Shown: piece after piece, positions 35,016 to 41,008 of the stretch | Numbering within the stretch: position 1 is the stretch's first letter | Layout of the letters: every line of letters begins with the position of its first letter | Assembly: GCA_937951975.1 (NCBI GenBank) | Contig: CALGAJ010000322.1 | Location: 1 to 41,008, forward strand | Length of the DNA stretch: 41,008 nt | Reading direction: 5' to 3' | Source of the DNA: an uncultured Desulfotignum sp. | Lineage (GTDB): Bacteria > Desulfobacterota > Desulfobacteria > Desulfobacterales > Desulfobacteraceae | Notes under the pieces: generated by a model | Databases searched by the model: none | What the model saw: the letters and a program-made list of their open reading frames with translations, nothing else | Told to the model about the DNA's origin: nothing | Position numbers and translations under genes: made by a program

Positions 35016-36275
35016 CTATTTCATCTCAAAATCCTTTTGCTTCCAGGATTCCGGAAAAACAATGTAACCTTTTCCGGCCTTGTACTGAAGAATGGGAAAA
35101 AAGTAGGCATCTGGACCCACCACCATGTCCGGCATGGTTTCCGGGGTATATTTGTATTCATTCATGATGATGGCACCGTCGGCCTTGCCATAGGTAAGCT
35201 TACCGGTATTGACTTCTTCCACCATGATGTTGTGAATGGTTTCCTTGTCCAGTTTGCCGTACACTTCATAGGCCCGGTTCAGGATCTTGATGAACATGCG
35301 GATACCGTCATAGGAAAGGCCTCCGGAGGAGGGGCTGGGGTTGAACCCGTATTTGGCATTGACATCCTCGGCCCACTGCTGGGCTTCGGCGGTGGTCAGC
35401 TGGGGAATGGAATCCAGCACATAATCGGATCCCGGGCCGGTCATTTTGTACCAGTCACCGATCCAGCCCAGACCGGATGCGATCAGAACGCCCTGGTTCC
35501 CCACTTCCGCATACTGTTTCACAAACGCGGTCAAAGACGGAGCCGCCGTGGAGGTTCCGGCCAGCAGTTCGACACCGGCGCTTTTGAATTTGGCAAGCAG
35601 GGGATAGAAATCGGTCTGGGTGATGGGGAAATATTCTTCAGCATAAATCTCCCAGCCGCTGGCCAGCAATGCATCCTTATATGCACCGCCCGCACTGCGG
35701 CCCCAGTCGGTGTCTTCGCCGTAAATGGCGGCCAGTTTCTTTTTGGGCTTCCAGGTGCCTTTTTCAATCACCTCGTTGATGCATTCAACATAATTGCCTT
35801 CCAGCTTGGCGGGCACGGGCCAGCCTTTACCACCCCAGTAGGAGTATTTTTCCGGATCGGCCTGCCATTTTTCGTTCACCACTTCAGAAGCACCGAAACC
35901 GAACATATGGGGCACTTTGTACTGGGCCGCCACATCCATGACCGATACAGCGACGGAAGAATGCCAGTTGAGCACGCCGGCCTGGATTCCTTTGCCTTCC
36001 ACCGCTTCGGCATAGGCACTGGCGGCCTTTGCCGGATCGGACTGGGAATCAACCCACACCACTTCGATCTTGTAATCGCCCACCGTGTAATCGATGGCTT
36101 CCATGGCCATTTCCACAGAGGCCTGGAACTCCTTTCCATTCTGGGCGGAAGGCCCGGTAAACGGTCCCAGTACCCCGACCTTCAGGACGTTGTCCGCGGC
36201 AAACGCCTGTCCGCCGGCAAAAAACAGCACAGCCATGACACACGCGACAATCTGTAGAATTTTTTTCGTACCCAT
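35016..36275 (-). CDS. livJ: Liv-type ABC substrate-binding protein
   Basis: Periplasmic solute-binding protein of about 419 residues (type 1 periplasmic fold). It has a signal peptide (hydrophobic residues about 8-25, cleavage after AFA) and the mature start NVLKVGVLGPFTGPSAQNGKE typical of LivJ-like proteins (in part). A TTG five codons earlier is possible. The ATG at 36273-36275 is preceded by GGAGGAGATCGTT and gives a normal signal peptide. It is first in the minus-strand operon and has its own sigma-54 promoter. Its ligand is unknown; the company of demethylation genes suggests betaine, dimethylglycine or another methylated amine acid. Confidence 0.9.
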   Translation of the reverse strand: MGTKKILQIVACVMAVLFFAGGQAFAADNVLKVGVLGPFTGPSAQNGKEFQASVEMAMEAIDYTVGDYKIEVVWVDSQSDPAKAASAYAEAVEGKGIQAGVLNWHSSVAVSVMDVAAQYKVPHMFGFGASEVVNEKWQADPEKYSYWGGKGWPVPAKLEGNYVECINEVIEKGTWKPKKKLAAIYGEDTDWGRSAGGAYKDALLASGWEIYAEEYFPITQTDFYPLLAKFKSAGVELLAGTSTAAPSLTAFVKQYAEVGNQGVLIASGLGWIGDWYKMTGPGSDYVLDSIPQLTTAEAQQWAEDVNAKYGFNPSPSSGGLSYDGIRMFIKILNRAYEVYGKLDKETIHNIMVEEVNTGKLTYGKADGAIIMNEYKYTPETMPDMVVGPDAYFFPILQYKAGKGYIVFPESWKQKDFEMK

Positions 36276-36348
36276 AACGATCTCCTCCAAATTTAAGTTT
36301 TTTTGTTTGCGATTTTTCGCATACCCGCCAAACTTCTGTTTAAATGCA

Positions 36349-36364
36349 TGCAGATTATGTACCA
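36349..36364 (-). promoter_or_regulatory. Sigma-54 promoter of livJ operon
   Basis: On the minus strand the bases read TGGTAC-ATAAT-CTGCA, against the consensus TGGCAC-N5-TTGCA. The invariant GG and GC are exactly ten bases apart. The predicted start is near 36337, about 60 bases before the livJ ATG. An activator with a sigma-54 interaction domain is encoded immediately upstream, which raises confidence. Confidence 0.75.
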
Positions 36365-36548
36365 GTTATCAATCAGGATTTCTCGGGAAACCCATTGATT
36401 GCTTTATTAAATTTAGGAAACCTTGATATTTCGGATAAAATTTTAATGTTTTTTTTCTAAAAACCAAATATCACCTCTGACCGCTGAAAGCAATCATTGA
36501 CAAAATATTAAAAAAATTTTCATTTTACTGTCAAATATTTTGCCAAAT

Positions 36549-37982
36549 TTACATGGGCTTCTGATTCATATAATCCTTCCGATTGAGGCGGTATTTTTTC
36601 AGCTTGTAATGAAAGGACTGGGGAGATATCCCCAGAGACCGGGCTGCTCTGGCCGCATTTCCCCGGGAACGGGTCAAGGCATTGACAAGCATCTGCTGTT
36701 CATGAGATTTCTGGGTTTCCATCAGGCCGGTGCCGGTCTTTGAGGGATGTCCCGGGCCGGCCGGCAACCGGTTCGGCGTCTGTTTATCTGCAAAACTGAA
36801 TATATGAGGCGGCAGGTGAGACAGATGAATGACACGGGTGCCGTCCACCATATTCATGGCAGCTTCGATAATATGTTCGAGTTCCCGGACATTTCCCGGC
36901 CATCGATATCCGGCAAACAAAGCGGCGACTTCAGGAGAAATGGTTTCCACGTTTTCCTGCAATGCCCGGTTGTATTTGGAAATAAAATGGGCAATCAAGG
37001 ACGCCATATCGCCCTGTCTGTCTTTCAACGGCGGCAGCATGATGGAAACAACGCCCATGCGGTAAAAAAGGTCCATGCGAAGAGAACCGCTTTGAATAAT
37101 CTTAAGCGGTGGCTGTCCTACAGAAGACAGAATTTTTACATCCAGATCAATTTCCTTGAGAGATCCCAGCTTTCTGACTTTTTTCTCCTGAATGACCCGA
37201 AGCAGCTTGACCTGAAGGGTCAGCGGCATGGCATCGAGTTCATCCAGAAAAATGGTGCCGCCGTTGGCCTGTTCAAACAGACCCGGCTTGTCAATGGCAC
37301 CGGTAAACGACCCCCGGGAGGTGCCGAAAAGGATGCCTTCCAGCAGGTTTTCCGGAATGGCGGCACAGTTGACCGGAATAAACGGTTTCTTTTTTCTGGG
37401 GCTGTGGTTGTGGATGGACTGGGCAAACAATTCTTTGCCGGTCCCGGTTTCTCCGGAAATCATGATGGGGGAAGGAGACCCGGCCGACATGCGGGCCATG
37501 CGGATGGCCGAACGCATCTGAGGATCCGAGGCAATGATATCCTTGAAGGAAAACCGGGTGCCGTTGGAAGATGTTTTGGCAATTGGCTTCTCTGAAGCGG
37601 TTCTGGATAAAATGACCTTTTCTAGTAACTGATATTCCTTGGAAAAGGTAATCGCGCCGATAAGCTGTCCACTCTTGTACAAAGGGAATGCATTGGACAG
37701 GATATTGCTCACCCGGCCTAAACGGGTACGGTAGACCATGGGTTCGTTGATAATGGGATCGCCGGTGGTCAGACAGCGCATGATCGGGCTGGTTTCCGGG
37801 GTCAGCTGATAAATGTCCAGAAGATTTTTTCCGGTGGCATCGGCCGGCGAGATATCATCGATCTGCCCCTGAGTCTGATTGAAAAATATCACTTTCCCGG
37901 TGATATCGGCAATCACCACACCTTCATGCATGGAAGACAGGACACTGTAAATATCGATATCTTCAAAACTGATCCGCTCCAT
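36549..37982 (-). CDS. PAS-domain sigma-54-dependent transcriptional activator (RocR-like)
   Basis: Enhancer-binding protein of about 477 residues. An N-terminal PAS domain (about 8-115, with SSMHEGVVIADITGKVIFFNQ in part) precedes the AAA+ domain: Walker A GETGTGKE (about 177-184), the sigma-54 contact loop as GSFTGA (usual GAFTGA), Walker B GGTIFLDELDAM and the arginine-finger segment LRMDLFYRM. A Fis-type HTH closes the protein (RGNAARAARSLGISPQSFHYKLKKY). The PAS resembles that of RocR-type amino-acid catabolism activators. The ATG at 37980-37982 is chosen. The gene lies between the livJ and mttB sigma-54 promoters, so it probably activates both, with a betaine-related effector. Confidence 0.92.
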   Translation of the reverse strand: MERISFEDIDIYSVLSSMHEGVVIADITGKVIFFNQTQGQIDDISPADATGKNLLDIYQLTPETSPIMRCLTTGDPIINEPMVYRTRLGRVSNILSNAFPLYKSGQLIGAITFSKEYQLLEKVILSRTASEKPIAKTSSNGTRFSFKDIIASDPQMRSAIRMARMSAGSPSPIMISGETGTGKELFAQSIHNHSPRKKKPFIPVNCAAIPENLLEGILFGTSRGSFTGAIDKPGLFEQANGGTIFLDELDAMPLTLQVKLLRVIQEKKVRKLGSLKEIDLDVKILSSVGQPPLKIIQSGSLRMDLFYRMGVVSIMLPPLKDRQGDMASLIAHFISKYNRALQENVETISPEVAALFAGYRWPGNVRELEHIIEAAMNMVDGTRVIHLSHLPPHIFSFADKQTPNRLPAGPGHPSKTGTGLMETQKSHEQQMLVNALTRSRGNAARAARSLGISPQSFHYKLKKYRLNRKDYMNQKPM

Positions 37983-38112
37983 AATCCCTTCACAGAAAAT
38001 CAAATTTTTTTAATGTTTCATCTATTTATTGCCTTTCCTCTGTGACATGCATGAATTGACGAAAAAAATCAAGTTATATAAAAAATTTTTTATATTTTTG
38101 ACCCCTGGCAAA

Positions 38113-38134
38113 TTTTAGTCATAACACACTAAAA
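38113..38134. repeat. Inverted repeat upstream of the mttB sigma-54 promoter
   Basis: TTTTAGT (38113-38119) and ACTAAAA (38128-38134) are perfect mirror arms eight bases apart, about 80 bases before the sigma-54 promoter. That is the usual distance for an activator-binding site. The rest of the gap 37983-38273 is AT-rich. I did not find the same repeat before livJ, which weakens the case. Confidence 0.4.
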
Positions 38135-38191
38135 ATAAAAGGTCCTTTATTCCCTTTGTTTTCAGGCATGTCTCACGACCATGGCATACAC

Positions 38192-38207
38192 TGGCACAAA
38201 ATATGCT
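38192..38207 (+). promoter_or_regulatory. Sigma-54 promoter of the mttB gene
   Basis: The bases read TGGCAC-AAAAT-ATGCT, with a perfect -24 element and GG/GC exactly ten bases apart. The predicted start is near 38218, about 55 bases before the methyltransferase ATG. The divergent sigma-54 activator gene upstream is its likely regulator. Confidence 0.8.
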
Positions 38208-38273
38208 GAATAATTCAAAATTTGAACAACCGGCCGGCATTTTTTTATCAACCCGAATATGTAAGGATATTTT

Positions 38274-39692
38274 ATGGCTTTTTTCGAATATTTCACGTCA
38301 GCGGAAACCGAACAGATCCACGATGCCACCATGACGGTGCTGGAAAAAACCGGCATGAACTTCAAGTACGAACCGGCCCTGGACCTGTTTAAAAAGGCGG
38401 GCTGCAAAGTGGACGGGTTCCGGGTTTTCTTCACCCGGAAGTTTGTGGAGGAACAGATCAAAAAAGCCCCGTCCCGGTTCACGCTGTATGCCCGAAATCC
38501 GGAAAACAATGTGGTGATCGGCGGGGATAACATCGCGTTCATGCCCTGTTACGGTTCTCCGTTTGTCAACTGCCTGGACCATGGCCGAAGGTCCGGCACC
38601 CTGGAGGATTTCAAGAACTTTGCGAAACTGGCCTGTGCCATTCCCTATTTTGACATCACCGGCGGCATGATGGTGGAACCCAACGACATTCCGGTGGAGA
38701 TCCGGAACGCGGAGCGGATATACGCGGCCATGACCCTGTCGGACAAACCGTTCATGGGTGCCGGCACCAACGGTCCGGATGCGGTGCAGACCCTGGATAT
38801 GGCGTCCATGGTGTTCGGTTCCAGAGAAGAGATGGCCAAAAAACCGCCTTTTGTCTCCATTCTCACCAGTCTGACACCTTTAGGATTTGACGACAAGATG
38901 TGTGCCGGCATCATGACCTATGCCGAGGCCGCCATGCCCCAGCTGATCTCCTCGTTGTCCATTGCCGGGGCCACCACACCCGTGACCATGGAAGGCACCC
39001 TGGTGGTCCAGAACGCGGAAGTGCTGGCCGGCATCTGCCTGGCCCAGCTGGTCCGAGAAGGCGCCCCCGTGATCTTTGCCGGGTCGTCTTCCGCCGCGGC
39101 CATGCATTACGGCACCCTGAGCATCGGGGCCCCGGAAATGGCGGTGAACACGGCGGCCACGGCCCAGATGGGCCGGTTCTACAACCTGCCGTCCCGGGGG
39201 GGCGGGGCCTTGACCGATGCCAAGACCGTGGATGCCCAGGCCGGGTTCGAGTCCATGATGAGCCTGCAGATGGCGTGCCTGTCCGGTATCAATTTCGTCC
39301 TGCACTCGGCCGGTATCCTGGAAGGATACATGACCGCGTCCTATGAAAAATTCATGATCGATGCGGAAATGATGGGCATGTGCCGGCGCATCAAAAAAGG
39401 GGAAGAGGTTCTCCCGGAAAAACTGGCCGTGGATGTCATCGACCAGGTGGGGCCCGGCGGCGAATACCTCACCAACCGCCACACATTCCAGTATTTCAGA
39501 TCCGAGCTGTACGCCCCCATGATGGAGGAACGCCGCAATTTCGACGCCTGGACCGCCAAAGGCAGCCTGTCCATGACACAGCAGGCCAATGCAAAATACA
39601 AGGAGATCCTGGCCAATTTTAAGACCCCGGACATGGATCCCGGCATTCAAAAAGATCTGGACCGGTACATGGCAAAAATCCGGGGCAAATAA
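38274..39692 (+). CDS. MttB-family (non-pyrrolysine) methyltransferase, probable glycine betaine:corrinoid methyltransferase
   Basis: Member of the trimethylamine methyltransferase (MttB) superfamily, 472 residues, continuous with no in-frame TAG. It therefore belongs to the non-pyrrolysine branch that includes the glycine betaine methyltransferase MtgB of Desulfitobacterium. Such enzymes move one methyl group from a quaternary amine to Co(I) of a corrinoid protein. Recognisable segments are YGSPFVNCLDHGRR, SSLSIAGATTPVTMEG and SRGGGALTDAKTVDAQAGFES (in part). TAAGGAT precedes the ATG. Upstream is a sigma-54 promoter; downstream is an FAD amine oxidoreductase. No corrinoid protein or MtrH/MtgA-type enzyme is in the window. 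Substrate glycine betaine is inferred from neighbours; choline, carnitine or proline betaine are alternatives. Confidence 0.88.
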   Translation: MAFFEYFTSAETEQIHDATMTVLEKTGMNFKYEPALDLFKKAGCKVDGFRVFFTRKFVEEQIKKAPSRFTLYARNPENNVVIGGDNIAFMPCYGSPFVNCLDHGRRSGTLEDFKNFAKLACAIPYFDITGGMMVEPNDIPVEIRNAERIYAAMTLSDKPFMGAGTNGPDAVQTLDMASMVFGSREEMAKKPPFVSILTSLTPLGFDDKMCAGIMTYAEAAMPQLISSLSIAGATTPVTMEGTLVVQNAEVLAGICLAQLVREGAPVIFAGSSSAAAMHYGTLSIGAPEMAVNTAATAQMGRFYNLPSRGGGALTDAKTVDAQAGFESMMSLQMACLSGINFVLHSAGILEGYMTASYEKFMIDAEMMGMCRRIKKGEEVLPEKLAVDVIDQVGPGGEYLTNRHTFQYFRSELYAPMMEERRNFDAWTAKGSLSMTQQANAKYKEILANFKTPDMDPGIQKDLDRYMAKIRGK

Positions 39693-39745
39693 CGGCCAGC
39701 AACACATGAAACGCTTGCAGAACTTTGAAAAAAAAGGAAAACATC

Positions 39746-40951
39746 ATGAGTGAGATTACTATACCCAGTCAATTCGGCACCATCACAGCCGATGCCGTGG
39801 TCATCGGCGGCGGCATCGTGGGGGCGGCCACCGCGTTCTGGCTGTCGAAAGCCGGCATCACCACCATTCTTCTGGAAAAAAGAGATGCCCTGTCCAGCCT
39901 CACGACGGCGGCCAGTGCCGAGTGTTTCAGAACCCAGTTCACGGAAAAACCCATGGCCGACCTGGCCCTGACCAGCGTGGAAATGTTTGAGAATTTCAGG
40001 GATGTCGTCGGTCTCTCCAATATCGATATCCACGTGACCCAGCGGGGATACCTGTTTGTCACGGATGAGGAATCCCAGCTGCCGGACCTGAAAAAAGCCG
40101 TGGACCGGTTCCATGCCAACGGTGTGACCGGTGCGGAATACATCGGCTCAGACGACCTGCACCGGCGGTTTCCGTTTCTGGCGCCTGAAGCCTTAGGCGC
40201 CACGTTCAATGAACGGGACGGATGGCTGTCCACCCATGAGGCCACCTACGGGTTTGCCAAAGGGGCAACAGATGCCCGGTTTTTCATGAAAACCGAAGTC
40301 ACCGGCATCCAGACCGACAGCCGGGGCGTCTGTGCCGTTCAAACCGACAAGGGCACCATCTCCACCCGGGTGATGGTGAACTGCGCCGGCCCCTATGCCG
40401 GCGTCATCGGCAAAATGGCGGGACTGGATCTGCCGGTCCGCACGGTCCGGCGCCAGAAAGCCTATATCAAAACCGATTATTCAGGCCTGCCGGCATCGGC
40501 TCCTTTTACCGTGGACCTGGTGAACCACGGGTACTGGCGCCCGGAAGCAGGCGGCCTGTTGTGCGCCTGGGTGGATCCGGATGAACCCGAATCCCCGCCT
40601 TCGGACGAATTGCCCACGGACTGGGATTTTGCCGCTGAATCGATTCACCGGGTCTCCCGGCTCAACCCGTTCCTGGAAAAGGTGGCTGACAACCTCAAGG
40701 CCGAAGATGTCAACGTGTCCGCGGGCCAGTATGTGTACACCCCGGATGACAAGCCTCTGATCGGGCCGTCCGGAAGCGTTGAGGGGTTTTATCTCAACTG
40801 CGGCTACTGGGCCGGGGTCATGCTGTCCCCCGGTGCGGGCAAGCGGATCGCCGACCTGGTGACCGGGAAACTGGCGAATCAGGACAATCCCCTGCGGTAC
40901 ACCCGGTTTGCGGAAGGGGATTTTGAAAAAGGGGACACCTTTTTGAAATAA
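39746..40951 (+). CDS. FAD-dependent amine oxidoreductase (sarcosine oxidase beta / DAO family)
   Basis: Single-domain flavoprotein of 401 residues in the D-amino-acid oxidase superfamily, close to sarcosine oxidase beta subunit-type and glycine-oxidase-like enzymes. The FAD motif is VVIGGGIVGAATAFWLSKAG near residue 18. VNCAGPYAGVIGKMAGL and the C-terminal FAD segment PDDKPLIGPSGSVEGFYLNCGYWAGVML (in part) follow. AAGGAAA lies before the ATG at 39746. An upstream TTG in the same frame would make the ribosome site part of the protein. It has no GcvT-like domain, unlike the 806-residue enzyme. Following mttB by 53 bases, it probably oxidises a demethylation product (dimethylglycine or sarcosine). 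Confidence 0.88.
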   Translation: MSEITIPSQFGTITADAVVIGGGIVGAATAFWLSKAGITTILLEKRDALSSLTTAASAECFRTQFTEKPMADLALTSVEMFENFRDVVGLSNIDIHVTQRGYLFVTDEESQLPDLKKAVDRFHANGVTGAEYIGSDDLHRRFPFLAPEALGATFNERDGWLSTHEATYGFAKGATDARFFMKTEVTGIQTDSRGVCAVQTDKGTISTRVMVNCAGPYAGVIGKMAGLDLPVRTVRRQKAYIKTDYSGLPASAPFTVDLVNHGYWRPEAGGLLCAWVDPDEPESPPSDELPTDWDFAAESIHRVSRLNPFLEKVADNLKAEDVNVSAGQYVYTPDDKPLIGPSGSVEGFYLNCGYWAGVMLSPGAGKRIADLVTGKLANQDNPLRYTRFAEGDFEKGDTFLK

Positions 40952-40956
40952 CGGGC

Positions 40957-41008
40957 ATGCCCTGGGGGCAATTCAAACGCCTGTTGCACGAATCCGCCCC
41001 GGATGGGG
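40957..41008 (+). CDS. Possible start of a further gene, cut by the right edge
   Basis: An ATG five bases after the oxidoreductase stop opens a frame of 17 codons (MPWGQFKRLLHE...) with no stop before the edge. There is no clear Shine-Dalgarno sequence and no recognisable motif. It could equally be noncoding. Confidence 0.25.
   Translation, partial: MPWGQFKRLLHESAPDG

Noticed and set aside
35037..36257. 406-codon plus-strand frame opposite livJ
   Set aside because: Shadow of the binding-protein gene; its translation has no signal peptide or family resemblance.
38095..38115. TGGCAAATTTTAG considered as a second sigma-54 promoter before mttB
   Set aside because: No GC at the right spacing; the element at 38192-38207 fits far better.
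38274..39692. Pyrrolysine-containing MttB
   Set aside because: The frame is continuous with no in-frame TAG, so it belongs to the non-pyrrolysine branch.
1..41008. CRISPR arrays, tRNA or rRNA genes, intact insertion sequences
   Set aside because: No repeat-spacer pattern, cloverleaf, rRNA sequence or transposase frame was recognised on either strand.

Overview
The window looks like the chromosome of an anaerobic, GC-rich Gram-negative bacterium, most likely a Desulfobacterota sulfate reducer of the Desulfobacteraceae type. This rests on gene content: an MttB-family methyltransferase beside a dimethylglycine dehydrogenase and ETF, a fused MrpA/B antiporter, and sigma-54 promoters. It is inference, because no rRNA or other phylogenetic marker is present. 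I found no tRNA, rRNA, CRISPR array or intact transposase. Layout: (1) 1-6754, minus strand. An aspartate-racemase-family gene, a flavin amine oxidase, a geranylgeranyl-reductase-like flavoprotein and sbcD are chained by three 4-base ATGA overlaps. They are followed by an sbcC that stops just after its zinc hook and overlaps an S41 (C-terminal processing) protease running off the left edge. (2) 6957-8445, plus strand: an EF-P-like protein (YeiP/EfpL type) and an EamA permease. (3) 8533-13601, plus strand: a thiamin salvage operon with a strong promoter, a TPP riboswitch, an ABC importer (ATPase, permease, NMT1/THI5-like binding protein), then thiM, thiE and thiD. A 62-base near-perfect palindrome sits between the binding protein and thiM. 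(4) 13628-23153, plus strand: a class IV aminotransferase, a membrane GAF/class III nucleotide cyclase and a six-gene Mrp Na+/H+ antiporter (fused A/B, then C, D, E, F, G), mostly joined by start/stop overlaps and closed by a hairpin terminator. (5) 23187-41008: a quaternary-amine region. On the minus strand are livJ, livG, livF, livH, a frameshifted livM, an 806-residue dimethylglycine/sarcosine-dehydrogenase-like flavoprotein, etfB, etfA, a universal stress protein and two BCCT transporters. Between the last genes lie the relic of a third BCCT gene and a possible group II intron scrap. A PAS/sigma-54 activator lies upstream on the minus strand. On the plus strand, an MttB-family methyltransferase without pyrrolysine and a second FAD amine oxidoreductase follow. 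The most coherent story is in region 5. Glycine betaine would enter through the BCCT carriers (or the Liv-type importer if it still works) and lose one methyl group to a corrinoid through the MttB-type enzyme. The dimethylglycine formed would be oxidised by the flavoprotein(s), with electrons passing to ETF. Sigma-54-type promoters precede both livJ and mttB, and the activator gene lies between them, so one activator probably controls both arms. The corrinoid protein and the methylcorrinoid:THF methyltransferase are not in the window and may lie to the right. The second striking arrangement is the GAF-cyclase translationally coupled to the Mrp antiporter, which suggests an ion-responsive signalling unit, although the cyclase lacks the usual transition-state arginine.
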